DNA from: JBDIAG01 sp963835085
Lineage (GTDB): Bacteria > Actinomycetota > Actinomycetes > Actinomycetales > CAWJMD01
NCBI GenBank assembly: GCA_963835085.1
Contig: CAWIED010000001.1
Span: 2,232,001-2,296,000, forward strand
Reading direction: 5' to 3'
Length of the DNA: 64,000 nt
The notes under the pieces are model-generated. The model saw nothing but the letters and a program-made list of their open reading frames with translations. It ran no database searches and was not told the origin of the DNA. Each line of letters starts with the position of its first letter. Positions within the stretch are counted from its first letter, which is position 1. Of this stretch, positions 1-8,861 are shown one piece after another. Both the position numbers and the translations under genes were made by a program.

Positions 1-166
1 TCGCGAACGCACCGGGCCCGCAGCCGACGTCCAGCACTCGCGTGTTCTGTCCGACCCCGGCGAAGTCGGCGAAGGGACCGGCCAACTCCCGGGAGTAGCG
101 GCCCATGAAATTGTCGTATGCATCGCTGCCCGCGTGAAACGTGCGCGTGCCCTCGACGTCCGACAT
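1..166 (-). CDS. class I SAM-dependent methyltransferase, N-terminal fragment
   Basis: Only the first 55 codons lie in the window; the gene runs off the left edge. The frame begins at an ATG (166) and reaches the glycine-rich motif I of class I methyltransferases (VLDVGCGPG, about residues 44-52), which binds S-adenosylmethionine. The preceding segment (FMGRYSRELAGPFADF) is typical of small-molecule methyltransferases of the UbiE/Methyltransf_11 type. The substrate cannot be told from this fragment. Confidence 0.7.
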   Translation of the reverse strand, partial: MSDVEGTRTFHAGSDAYDNFMGRYSRELAGPFADFAGVGQNTRVLDVGCGPGAFA

Positions 167-280
167 GCCGTCCTCCATCCCCACCCGAAACCATCCCCAC
201 CTGATGCCCGGTGCGTCCAGTGTCGACCCGCGGCCAAGGGCACACAAGACCAACCTGACGAGTCGGATGAGCGTTGCCCT

Positions 281-1456
281 TCAGGCGGTGCCCGGTTGCG
301 TCGTGCCTGCAGTCTTAGCGGGAGCATCCCGGCGGGCCAGCATGGCGAGCCGGCCGTTGAACGCCACCGTCGCGGCGATCGTGATCAGTGCACCGAGCAT
401 GAGCGCGGCCGGTTCGCCGTCATGGAGCAGCCCGAGGGTCGTGCCCAGCGTCACGGCCGCCACCGGGACCCCGAGCTGAGCCGCCGTGGAGGCCGCCACC
501 GGCAGCGGCTGGCGAGTCACCACCATCGATGCGTGCACGAGCACCGAGACAACTCCCAGGACGACTCCCAAGGCGATCCCTGCCGGGTGAGTCCCCAGTT
601 CCCGCAGGTTGATCGACGACCCCAGCCACACGAAGAACAACGGTGAGAAGAACCCCTCGGTGAGCGCGAACACCTGCTTGGCCACGCGGCGCGGCTCCCC
701 CACCGCCGCCACGGCCAGGCCGCTGGCGAAGCCGGCGAGCATCACCGACACGTTGAAGGCCACGGCCACGGCGGCCACCCCGAACGTGATCGCCAAGACC
801 GACCGCAGTTCGATCGCCAGCTCGTGATCCTCCGAGAGCTGGTGAAGCCGGCGGCGCCGGCCGCTGACCTGCAACCAGCGCAACAGCAGCCAGGCCAGTC
901 CGGCGGCGGCCGCTACCGCAAGCGCCCCCAACCCGGCGCGGACGGCGCGGGGCGGATCCATGGCCAGCGGCAGGGCGATGATGCAGGCCGCGTCCGCGAT
1001 GGCCAGTTGCGGCAACATCTCCACCATGGCCTTACCGGTCAGCGGCACTCCGGCCAAGCTCGGCATCACGATGCTTGCCGACGACGAGGCGATGACCACG
1101 GCGTACAGCAGGCCGTGGCCGGTTCCGAACAAGGCGGCCAAGGCCAGGCCCACAGGAACACTGAGAACGCCGATCGCCACCGCGCGCGCCAGCCCTCGAC
1201 CCAGGCCCGAGCGCATCGCGGGTTCGCGCAGCGGCACATGCGAGCCCGCCACGAACATCACCAGCACGAAGCCCACGTCGGCGAGAAAGGAGAACGTCGG
1301 CTCGCTCGAATGGAGAACACCAAACCCGGTGGTACCCAAGACGATTCCCACCAGCAGCTCGCCGATCACCACCGGCAGGTGCACCAACTTCGCAACGCTC
1401 AGCATCGGCCCGAGGAGTGCGACGACGCAGACCAGCGCGAGAAGGGCGAAGCTCAT
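281..1456 (-). CDS. cation:proton antiporter, CPA2 (KefB/NapA-like) family
   Basis: A 391-residue integral membrane protein with about ten to twelve hydrophobic segments along its whole length and no soluble regulatory domain. The first segment and the following VIGELLVGIVLG stretch match the Na_H_Exchanger core found in CPA2 antiporters, where the first helices carry the conserved G-E-x-x-x-G element. It probably exchanges Na+ or K+ for protons at the cytoplasmic membrane. There is no TrkA-N/RCK domain as in full KefB/KefC, so regulation by nucleotide or glutathione is not suggested. The ATG at 1456 sits directly at the first membrane helix. Ion specificity cannot be assigned. Confidence 0.8.
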   Translation of the reverse strand: MSFALLALVCVVALLGPMLSVAKLVHLPVVIGELLVGIVLGTTGFGVLHSSEPTFSFLADVGFVLVMFVAGSHVPLREPAMRSGLGRGLARAVAIGVLSVPVGLALAALFGTGHGLLYAVVIASSSASIVMPSLAGVPLTGKAMVEMLPQLAIADAACIIALPLAMDPPRAVRAGLGALAVAAAAGLAWLLLRWLQVSGRRRRLHQLSEDHELAIELRSVLAITFGVAAVAVAFNVSVMLAGFASGLAVAAVGEPRRVAKQVFALTEGFFSPLFFVWLGSSINLRELGTHPAGIALGVVLGVVSVLVHASMVVTRQPLPVAASTAAQLGVPVAAVTLGTTLGLLHDGEPAALMLGALITIAATVAFNGRLAMLARRDAPAKTAGTTQPGTA

Positions 1457-1510
1457 GCACGGATGGTAGGTCCGGGCCGGTCGCTGCGCAGGCAGTGCAC
1501 GCTCAGAGCC

Positions 1511-3676
1511 TCACGTCGTCGTGGGGCCGTTGGCGGGGAGAGCCCGCTCTTCGAAGAAGTGATCGCGGGCAGGCATGGGGAGGGTGAAGTTGGTGCCGCC
1601 CGCCAGAGCAGCCAAGGTGGCGGCGGCCGATGCCGCCGCGCTCGAGACTCCGGGGCCACCCTGCCTGGGCACGCCGGGGCCTTCGAGGCCGTTGTCCGCG
1701 AGGTAGCTGGCGCTCCAGATCATTACCTCTTCGGGCGACATCGGCGTTGCCACGTGCCAGCCCTGCGCCTCGTCACACCCCAACCGGACGAGTCGGTCGA
1801 GCACCTGCTCGGTCTCTACCCCTTCGGCCACGACCACCAGTTCGAGGGCGTGACAGAGCTCGGTGACCTTGGCGACGATCGCGCGGTCCATCTCCGAGTC
1901 CACTGCTCGCGAGACGAACGAGCGATCGAGCTTGACCTCGCTCACCGGCAGGCTGCGCAGCATCAGCAGGGACGACCAGCCGGTGCCGAAGTCGTCCATG
2001 GCCATCTTCACGCCGAGCTTGTTGAGCCGCACCATGACCGAGCGTGCGCGCGCCAGGTCACCGGCGAGTACCCGCTCGGTGACCTCGAGCGTGAGGTGCG
2101 AGGCCGGAATGCGGTAGTGGATGAGCTTGTCGCGTAGCTCTTCGACGAAGCCGGGCTCGAGCAGGTCGGTGGAGGTCACATTGACCGCCACCGGCACCTC
2201 GAAGCCGTGCCGGCGCCAGTTGCGGACCTCCTCGAGTGCCATGTCGAGAATGGCGTCGGTGATCTTCGGCATGAGACCCGAGCGCTCGGCGGCGGGGATG
2301 AAGGAGTCGGGCGGAATGGTGACACCCGACGGGTGCCGCCAGCGCACGAGCGCTTCGACGCCCATGATCCGGCGGGTGTGCAGGTTGATCTTGGGCTGGT
2401 AGTCGAGGTACAGCTCTTTGTCCTCGAGGGCGCGGCGCAACGAGCCGACGATGCCGAGCCGCGACACCGTCGGGCTGTCGCCCTCCGGGTCGAAGAGCGC
2501 GATCCCGGTCTTGTCGCGTTTGGCCTGGTACATCGCGATATCGCCTCGGGCGAAGAGCGCTTCGCCGGTGTGCGCGTGCAGGGGAGCCAGCGCCACACCG
2601 ATGCTGGCATCTACATCGATGAGTTGCTCGCCGTCATGCACGTACGGCGCGGACAGCGCCCCGGACACCCGTTCGGCCACTGCCATAGCGCCCTGCTCGT
2701 CAGCGACCTTGACGGCGAGCGCGAACTCGTCGCCACCCAGCCGGGAGATCTCGAGTGCCTCAGAGCCGAGCTCTGCGGTCAGCCGGTGGGCGATCTCGAC
2801 GAGCACCTCGTCGCCGACACTGTGGCCCAGGGCGTCGTTGACGTCCTTGAAGTTGTCCATGTCGAGCAGGAGGAAGGCCAACTGGTGGGCTTCGTCGGCC
2901 TCGGCGACCGCGGTGTTCAGCACCTCGGTCAGCAGGAACCGGTTCGCGAGCCCGGTCAGCTTGTCGTGCCGGGCGGCGTGAGCGTTGCGACGGCTGCCGA
3001 TGGCGCTGTAGTGCACGGCCAGCAGCGGAACCATCGCGAGCACCGACAACCACGGCGAGATCTGGACGATGGTGGTGACGATCGGGGTGAGGAAGGCCTG
3101 GGCTGCGGCCCCCATCCAGGTGTAGCGGGTCACCGCTTTGAGACCGCCGACGATGCTCCGCTCGCGGACTATGGCGCTCCGCATCCCCTCGATGAGGGTG
3201 AGGAAGACGACGTAGGAACCGGCAGCCACCACGCAGGTGAGCAGACCGGAAAGCGTGCCGGGCAGGAGGCGGCTCATTCCTCCCCCTATGCCGGCCACGA
3301 ATCCGGCCATCATCAGGGCCAGCACGTCACGACCCAGCGCGAACAATGCCTCGATCATCGATGGCCGGGCCATCAGGATGCTCAGCAGACAGACCGCAAC
3401 GGTCAGCGGCAGCGCATAGGGCACCCCCCAGGAGAACGCCACAGCGAGCACGAAGGGGATGGCCAGGAACTGGCAGTCGCGGCGTGGCAACGACGTCACC
3501 AGGGGCATCAGCGGGCACGCGAGCGAGATCACCACCATCGCGATCGCGGAGCTCAGGGAGGGATGGCTGAAAGCTCCGGTGCCGGCTACGAGCAGGTACC
3601 CCGCCACGAAGAGGACCGCACCCACCAGCGTTGCCAGCGTGAGCGCCCGCAGTCGTGCCATGGCGGTGGCCGTCAT
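1511..3676 (-). CDS. membrane-bound GGDEF-EAL bifunctional c-di-GMP protein
   Basis: A 721-residue protein with an N-terminal membrane region of about seven hydrophobic segments (residues ~8-225), a GGDEF domain (~235-400, intact GGDEF at 314-318) and an EAL domain (~430-690, EAL at 441-443). The allosteric RxxD inhibitory site is absent: SEAL occupies that position. In the EAL domain the catalytic residues expected for an active phosphodiesterase are visible: VNVTS, EVTER, DDFGTGWSS, VKLDRSF, AEGVET and QGWHVATP. Both synthesis and hydrolysis of c-di-GMP are therefore possible, with degradation well supported. I chose the ATG at 3676 because GAGAAGGGAAAG lies just upstream; an open frame continues 21 codons further without better signals. 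It probably senses a membrane or extracellular cue. Confidence 0.88.
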   Translation of the reverse strand: MTATAMARLRALTLATLVGAVLFVAGYLLVAGTGAFSHPSLSSAIAMVVISLACPLMPLVTSLPRRDCQFLAIPFVLAVAFSWGVPYALPLTVAVCLLSILMARPSMIEALFALGRDVLALMMAGFVAGIGGGMSRLLPGTLSGLLTCVVAAGSYVVFLTLIEGMRSAIVRERSIVGGLKAVTRYTWMGAAAQAFLTPIVTTIVQISPWLSVLAMVPLLAVHYSAIGSRRNAHAARHDKLTGLANRFLLTEVLNTAVAEADEAHQLAFLLLDMDNFKDVNDALGHSVGDEVLVEIAHRLTAELGSEALEISRLGGDEFALAVKVADEQGAMAVAERVSGALSAPYVHDGEQLIDVDASIGVALAPLHAHTGEALFARGDIAMYQAKRDKTGIALFDPEGDSPTVSRLGIVGSLRRALEDKELYLDYQPKINLHTRRIMGVEALVRWRHPSGVTIPPDSFIPAAERSGLMPKITDAILDMALEEVRNWRRHGFEVPVAVNVTSTDLLEPGFVEELRDKLIHYRIPASHLTLEVTERVLAGDLARARSVMVRLNKLGVKMAMDDFGTGWSSLLMLRSLPVSEVKLDRSFVSRAVDSEMDRAIVAKVTELCHALELVVVAEGVETEQVLDRLVRLGCDEAQGWHVATPMSPEEVMIWSASYLADNGLEGPGVPRQGGPGVSSAAASAAATLAALAGGTNFTLPMPARDHFFEERALPANGPTTT

Positions 3677-3744
3677 GGTGCACTTTCCCTTCTCCAGCAG
3701 AGCACGGCTGATCCGTGCTCCGTCGACGCGCCAGGACACCTGCG

Positions 3745-3789
3745 CTATCGGACGCTCTGGGTGTCGTCCCCGTTACACGGGCGCTTTAG
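3745..3789 (-). promoter_or_regulatory. possible FliA/WhiG-type (sigma-28) promoter before the GGDEF-EAL gene
   Basis: On the minus strand CTAAAG (3784-3789) is followed after 15 bases by GACGACA (3762-3768), resembling the TAAA-N15-GCCGATAA consensus of sigma-28. A second -10-like element, TCCGATAG, lies at 3745-3752, but then the spacing is 32. The site is about 85 bases before the chosen start. The match is imperfect, so this is a suggestion only. Confidence 0.3.
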
Positions 3790-3862
3790 CCCCCCTTGCC
3801 CGGTGGCACCCGACCAGGTGACGTCTCCTCACCCTGGGTCATGCCTGGTGACTCGGCGTCGG

Positions 3863-6088
3863 CTATGGCGCGTGGTCTGCGTCCGGTTCGACATCCTCCG
3901 AGCCGACTGGTTCGGGCCCGTTGGCCAACAGTCGGACGAAGCCGGCCTCGTCGAGCACCGGCACTCCCAGCGCGAGCGCCTTGTCGTGCTTGCTGCCCGC
4001 AGACTCGCCTGCGACCAGGAAGGACGTGCGCTTGGAGACGCTGCCCGACGCCTTGCCCCCGCGGGCCAGGATGGCCTCCTTAGCCGAGTCGCGGCTGAAG
4101 CCTTGCAACGAGCCGGTGACGACGATCGTGAGACCTTCCAGGGTGCGTGGCGTGCTCTCGTCGCGTTCGTCGGCCATCACCACGCCCGCGCGCTGCCACG
4201 CGGTGACGATGTCGCGGTGCCAGCCGACGCCGAACCACTCCACCACGGCCCCGGCGATGACGGCGCCCACCCCGTCTGTGGCGGCCAGCGTCTCGACGGC
4301 CTCCTGCCGGTCGCCGTCCACGACTTGCAGCAGCGCCGGCATCGATCCGAACCGCGCGGCCAATGCCCGAGCAGCTGTGGGGCCGACGTGCCGGATGGAC
4401 AACGCCACCAGCACCCGCCAGAACGGCCGCTGCTTGGCCGTCTGCAGGTTGGCCAGCAGCTTCTTGCCGTTTTCCGAGAGCACGCGACCCGAGGTCTTGT
4501 CGAGTCGGGTGAACAGCGTGCTGGCGAGCAGATCGTCTTCCGTGATGTCGAAGAGCCCGGCCTCACCGGTGATCACACCGTCGTGCAGCAACGAGGCGGC
4601 GGCCTCCCAGCCCATCGCCTCGATGTCGAGTGCCGACCGCGAGGCCAGGTAGAAGAGCCGCTCCCGCACCTGCGCCGGACAGTATTGGGAGTTGGGACAG
4701 CGGATGTCGACGTCACCCTCCTTCTGTGGCGCCAGCTCGGTGCCGCAGCCGCCCACGTCGACCGGGCAGTGCGTGGGCATGACGAACGCCCGGGCGTCGT
4801 CGGGTCGGAGGTCGATCACCGGCCCGAGTACTTCGGGGATCACGTCTCCGGCCTTGCGCAGCACCACGGTGTCGCCGATCAGCACACCCTTGCGGCGCAC
4901 CTCGTCGGCATTGTGCAGGGTGGCCTGCTCGACCGTGGAGCCCGCGACCTTCACCGGAGCCATCACCGCATACGGCGTCACCCGCCCGGTGCGGCCGATG
5001 TTGACCCTGATGTCTAGCAGCTTGGTGGTGACCTCTTCGGGTGGGTACTTGAACGCGATGGCCCATCTCGGGGCGCGGCTGGTGCTGCCGAGGCGGCGCT
5101 GCACGGCGATCTCGTCGATCTTCACCACGATGCCGTCGATCTCATGGCTGACCGAGTGCCGGTTCTCGCCGAAGTACGCGATGCGCTCGACGACCTCCTC
5201 GACGGTGTCGAGTACCACCGTGTTCGGTGAGATGGGCAGACCCCAGCGCTCCATCAACTCGTATGCCTGCGACTGGCGCTCGACCTGCACCCCGCGGGTG
5301 GCTCCCAGGCCGTGCACGAGCATCCGCAGCGGACGGCTGGCACTCACCCGCGGATCCTTTTGCCGCAGTGAGCCGGCGGCAGCGTTGCGCGGATTGGCGA
5401 AGGGCGCCTTGCCCGCTTCCACGAGCGAGGCGTTGAGATCGGCGAAGGCCTCGACGGGAAAGAACACCTCGCCACGGATCTCGACCAGCTCGGGAACGCC
5501 CGAACCGTCGGGGTCGTGGAGCGTGTGGGGGATGCCTTTGATGGTGCGCACGTTGTGGGTCACGTCTTCACCTGTGCGGCCATCGCCCCGCGTGAGGGCT
5601 CGGGTGAGGTGGCCGTTCTCGTAGAGCAGGTTGATGGCCAGCCCGTCGATCTTGAGTTCACACAGGTAGTGCACCTGCGCGCCGCCGGCGTCTCGCTGCA
5701 CCCGCTCGGCCCAGGCGGTGAGCTCGTCGATGCTGAAGGCGTTGTCGAGGCTCAGCATGCGCTCGACGTGATCGACCGCTTTGAACTCGGTGGAGAAGGT
5801 ACCCCCGACTCGTTGGGTGGGTGAGTCGGGCGTACGGAGCGAGGGATAGCTCGCCTCCAGAGCCGCCAGCTCGCCAAACAGGCCGTCGAACTCTCCGTCG
5901 CTCATCAGCGGCGAATCGCGTACGTAGTAGGCGAACTGGGCGTCGCCGATGCGTTGCGCCAGCTCTGCCCAACGCTGCCTCGCTTGATCGGTCGGCTCCT
6001 CGGCGGGCTCGCCGGTCGACTCGACCGGCCGGGGTGGCTCGGTATCTTCGGCAGGGCTCGGGGGGGTGTTCTCGCTCACAGCCGCCAT
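3863..6088 (-). CDS. ligA: NAD-dependent DNA ligase LigA
   Basis: Seals nicks in duplex DNA using NAD+; essential in replication and repair. The 741-residue protein has the usual bacterial LigA architecture: Ia/adenylation domain with the active-site KxDG lysine at 146 (ELKIDG), an OB fold, a Cys4 zinc finger (CPVDVGGCG and CPNSQYCPAQ), a helix-hairpin-helix region and a C-terminal BRCT domain (TLEGLTIVVTGSLQGFSRDSA). The first ~35 residues are an acidic, proline-rich extension absent from short homologues. The start ATG at 6088 is chosen because the family fold begins at about residue 37; the frame is open upstream but reads as low-complexity non-protein sequence overlapping the divergent permease gene. 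The C-terminal tail after the BRCT domain is acidic. Confidence 0.96.
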   Translation of the reverse strand: MAAVSENTPPSPAEDTEPPRPVESTGEPAEEPTDQARQRWAELAQRIGDAQFAYYVRDSPLMSDGEFDGLFGELAALEASYPSLRTPDSPTQRVGGTFSTEFKAVDHVERMLSLDNAFSIDELTAWAERVQRDAGGAQVHYLCELKIDGLAINLLYENGHLTRALTRGDGRTGEDVTHNVRTIKGIPHTLHDPDGSGVPELVEIRGEVFFPVEAFADLNASLVEAGKAPFANPRNAAAGSLRQKDPRVSASRPLRMLVHGLGATRGVQVERQSQAYELMERWGLPISPNTVVLDTVEEVVERIAYFGENRHSVSHEIDGIVVKIDEIAVQRRLGSTSRAPRWAIAFKYPPEEVTTKLLDIRVNIGRTGRVTPYAVMAPVKVAGSTVEQATLHNADEVRRKGVLIGDTVVLRKAGDVIPEVLGPVIDLRPDDARAFVMPTHCPVDVGGCGTELAPQKEGDVDIRCPNSQYCPAQVRERLFYLASRSALDIEAMGWEAAASLLHDGVITGEAGLFDITEDDLLASTLFTRLDKTSGRVLSENGKKLLANLQTAKQRPFWRVLVALSIRHVGPTAARALAARFGSMPALLQVVDGDRQEAVETLAATDGVGAVIAGAVVEWFGVGWHRDIVTAWQRAGVVMADERDESTPRTLEGLTIVVTGSLQGFSRDSAKEAILARGGKASGSVSKRTSFLVAGESAGSKHDKALALGVPVLDEAGFVRLLANGPEPVGSEDVEPDADHAP

Positions 6089-6250
6089 CCTGCACCAGCC
6101 CGGTGACAACGGCCCGACCGGCGGAGGGCCAAGATTGTGCGGCAACAGAGTTCGGCCCCACCGGCGCGGCCGCTCTGCCCCCCGTCCCTCATGATCAACG
6201 TGCCCGTCGCCCGTCCCACCCCGGACGGCACCCCACCACCAGGAGCGACC

Positions 6251-7651
6251 TTGTCGACCTCTGTGCAACCGCCGCCGGCCCGTACCGCCCACCTCTCGCG
6301 GCTCGACCGGTTCTTCGCCATCACGGCCAACGGCTCCTCGATCTCCACCGAGCTGCGCGCGGGCCTGACGACCTTCCTGACGATGAGCTACATCCTCTTC
6401 GTCAACCCGCAGGTGTTGTCGAATGCCATCAAGGTGCCCAACGCCTTCGTCCAACTGCTCATGGTGACCGCGCTGGCTGCGTGTTTCGGCTCGCTCGTCA
6501 TGGGGCTCGTGGCGCGCTATCCGTTCGCACAGGCGCCCGGCATGGGGTTGAACGCCTTCTTCACCTACACCGTGGTGCTGTCGGGCGGGTACCGCTGGCA
6601 GACCGCGCTGGGGGCGGTGTTCATCTCCGGCGCGCTCTTCGTGGTGCTGTCGGTCATCGGTGCACGGCAGGCGATCGTTCGGGCGATCCCGCTGAGCCTG
6701 AAGCTGGCCATCACGGCGGGCATCGGTTGCTTCCTGGCGTTTCTGGGGCTCAAGGCGGCCGGGCTGGTGGTGGCCAACGAGGCCACCTACGTGGGGCTGG
6801 GGTCCATGACCTCGCCCACCGCCTGGGTGGCGATGCTCGGCCTCGTGGTCAGTGCCGTGCTCATGCAGCGCCGGGTGAAGGGCGCCATCCTCGTCGGCAT
6901 CGTGCTGGCATCGGTGGTGGCGATCCTCACCCGGGCCAAGGTCTACGCCGGAGGCGCCAAGGGAACACTGCAGGCGTTCCCCGGCTTCTCCCACGGCATC
7001 GTCGCAGCCCCGATCTGGCCGAGCGACCTCGTAGGCAGCCTCGACATCAGGGCGGCGATCGGGCTGGGACTGCTCAGCGTCGTCTTCACGTTCTTCTTCG
7101 TCGACTTCTTCGACGCCACCGGCACGCTGACCGGCCTGGCCCAGCGTTCGGGATATCTCGATGAGCAGGGCAACATGCCGCGGGCCAAGACTCTCTTCGC
7201 CATGGACGGCCTCGCCGCGATGGTCGGCGCCCTGCTAGGCACCTCCACGACGACGGCCTACGTCGAGAGCGCCTCGGGCATCGAAGAGGGCGGCCGAACG
7301 GGTCTGACGGCCACCGTGACCGGTCTGCTGTTCGCCCTCTCGACGTTCTTGTGGCCCTTGGCCGCGGTCGTGCCCGACGCAGCCACCGCCCCCGCGTTGA
7401 TCCTCGTGGGCGCGCTGATGATGAGCGGCATCAACCAGATCTCGTGGGGCGAGATCAGCGAGGCGGTGCCGGCGTTCCTGACGATCGTGGCCATGCCCCT
7501 GACGTTCTCGATCGCCAACGGCGTCAGCCTCGGCCTCATCTCCTACTGCCTCATCAATGCGCTCGGGGGCCACCCGCGGCGGGTGCACCCGATCCTCTAC
7601 GTCCTGGCCGTGCTTCTGGTGGCGCGCTACATCTTTTTGGCAGAGGCCTGA
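6251..7651 (+). CDS. NCS2-family purine permease (AzgA/PbuG-like)
   Basis: A 466-residue transporter with about 12 membrane segments, of the guanine/hypoxanthine/adenine:H+ symporter (AzgA) branch. Diagnostic stretches are the N-terminal DRFFAITANGSSISTELRAG and FLTMSYILFVNP, the APGMGLNAFFTY motif, the VDFFDATGTL motif with its acidic pair, and TTAYVESASGIEEGGRTGLT. The start is taken as TTG at 6251 because AGGAG precedes it by five bases; two in-frame upstream starts (6137 GTG, 6191 ATG) have no ribosome-binding site. It is likely to import purine bases for salvage. It lies divergent from ligA with about 160 bases between them. Confidence 0.88.
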   Translation: MSTSVQPPPARTAHLSRLDRFFAITANGSSISTELRAGLTTFLTMSYILFVNPQVLSNAIKVPNAFVQLLMVTALAACFGSLVMGLVARYPFAQAPGMGLNAFFTYTVVLSGGYRWQTALGAVFISGALFVVLSVIGARQAIVRAIPLSLKLAITAGIGCFLAFLGLKAAGLVVANEATYVGLGSMTSPTAWVAMLGLVVSAVLMQRRVKGAILVGIVLASVVAILTRAKVYAGGAKGTLQAFPGFSHGIVAAPIWPSDLVGSLDIRAAIGLGLLSVVFTFFFVDFFDATGTLTGLAQRSGYLDEQGNMPRAKTLFAMDGLAAMVGALLGTSTTTAYVESASGIEEGGRTGLTATVTGLLFALSTFLWPLAAVVPDAATAPALILVGALMMSGINQISWGEISEAVPAFLTIVAMPLTFSIANGVSLGLISYCLINALGGHPRRVHPILYVLAVLLVARYIFLAEA

Positions 7652-7687
7652 GTACGGGCTCTATTACGACATCTGATCCGAGGGTTT

Positions 7688-8486
7688 TCACCCTCTGATC
7701 TCAGATGCAACGGCGCGAACCTTCTCCTTGGCGACCTTCTTGGGGAGGTCGTCGAGAACGGTTACATCGCCGAGGACGACCGTCCACGGCTCGAACTCGT
7801 CGCGGCCGGAGCCGATTGTCGGGGTGGTCGTAGAGTCCGCGCCCGTAAGGACAGACGGGTCGGGACGGACAACTTCTGCGGCAGCGATCTCCTTCGCAGC
7901 GGCGCGCCAATGATTGGGTCGAGGCGACCCGCAAGGTGATGCAGCCCCTTAGCGACCGAGTGATGCGAGTCGAAACCCATCAGAAAACTCTCCCGGGAGC
8001 TTCGTCCCGGGAATCTGCCCGAACGCCTCTTCCTGCCCTCGGGTTCCCTTGACCGCCATCCACGTCACGAGCCGCACCTTGTGCTTCTCGATGTCGGGCA
8101 GTGGCTCACGCGGCGGCGGTGTGGTGATGCCTGCTTCGTCGAGGACTTCGGTGATGAGCCCGATGCGCTGCTCGTCGGTCGCACCCTGGTTGAGGCCACC
8201 GAGGCCGCGATCTTCGGCGTACGCCTGGATGAGTATGCGGAACAAAGATGCGCAGGGTGACGCGGTAGGCCAATGACAGGCCGTCGGCGTCGAGCGGACA
8301 GCCGCGTGCTTCGCCGTTATGGATCACCGCGACGACGAGCTGGATCTGAGTCTTGCCCTTGCGGGCGGTAAAGAGGTCGCGCAGAGCCTGACGTGACGGA
8401 GCGGTCATCGCCGTAGCGACGGCGACCTGGAACCCGCCAAGGCCAAACGGGTCCGGGCCGAGGTAGACCTTCTCAGGCGTGACCAC
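7688..8486 (-). pseudogene. decayed restriction-modification methylase (Eco57I-type) remnant
   Basis: Three pieces of protein-like sequence run on the minus strand but cannot be read as one gene. From 8486 downward the frame reads VYLGPDPFGLGGFQVAVATA and AYRVTLRI, then the frame shifts near 8245 into FRILIQAYAEDRGLGG; YR-x-LFR-x-LIQAYAEDRGLL-like sequence is familiar from Eco57I-family methylases. A TAA at 7949-7951 then interrupts, after which the same frame resumes as sensible protein (FEPWTVVLGDVTVLDDLPKK) to a TGA at 7688. The lengths between motifs are far too short for an intact enzyme, so internal deletions have occurred. The family call is from memory of the motifs and is moderate at best. 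Confidence 0.4.
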
Positions 8487-8646
8487 GGCGGGCGCGGACT
8501 ACTCCGCTGCCCGCACCTGGGGCGTGACCACACAGATCCCGCTTGAAGCTGAGCATTAATCTGAACTGTCGCTTCAGCGATCTGCGCTGGGACGGCCGAC
8601 TCGTACGGCCCCGCGCTAATAGTTGGAGACGCCGGGAAGCCGACGA

Positions 8647-8724
8647 GTCAGCTGCCCGGTCCCACAGTTGGGCCTCCCAGCCCACGCAGAAGTCGGCAGC
8701 GGGAGCATTACTTTCGTGGCCCAT
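8647..8724 (-). pseudogene. possible HsdM N-terminal remnant
   Basis: From an ATG at 8724 the frame reads MGHESNAPAADF followed by GWEAQLWDRAAD, resembling the amino terminus of type I modification subunits (GFEAKLWAAADxLR). After about 26 codons the similarity stops and the frame becomes arginine-rich noise. It lies just upstream of the methylase remnant in the same direction, which fits a decayed restriction-modification locus. The match is short and could be chance. Confidence 0.3.
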
Positions 8725-8735
8725 CCGCTCAACTC

Positions 8736-8763
8736 ACGCCACTTTATTTGATTAGAGTGGCGT
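8736..8763. repeat. 8-bp perfect inverted repeat with AT-rich 12-base loop
   Basis: ACGCCACT (8736-8743) and AGTGGCGT (8756-8763) flank TTATTTGATTAG, one of the most AT-rich stretches in the region. It lies 12 bases upstream of the HsdM-like remnant. It could be an old operator or promoter site; no T-run follows, so an intrinsic terminator is less likely. The remaining part of 8487-8861 outside this repeat and the remnant shows no convincing gene. Confidence 0.5.
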
Positions 8764-8861
8764 AAGAGTCAGGCAGGTGATGAAGAATCCTTCAGCAACC
8801 AGCCTGGCAAAGAGGGGCTTCCCCGAGGTGCCCACCACCACCGCCACCGAACTTCGAGCCC

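Noticed and set aside
3680..3830. c-di-GMP (GEMM) riboswitch upstream of the GGDEF-EAL gene
   Set aside because: The leader is structured, but I could not find the conserved GEMM elements (tetraloop receptor and GACGCAAAGCC-like segment).
2207..5017. Very long open frame on the plus strand opposite the GGDEF-EAL and ligA genes
   Set aside because: It is antisense to two clearly recognisable genes and has no protein-like features; high GC content keeps such shadow frames open.
6089..6994. N-terminal extension of LigA to 6994
   Set aside because: The extension overlaps the permease gene antisense, is low-complexity, and LigA homology begins after the ATG at 6088.
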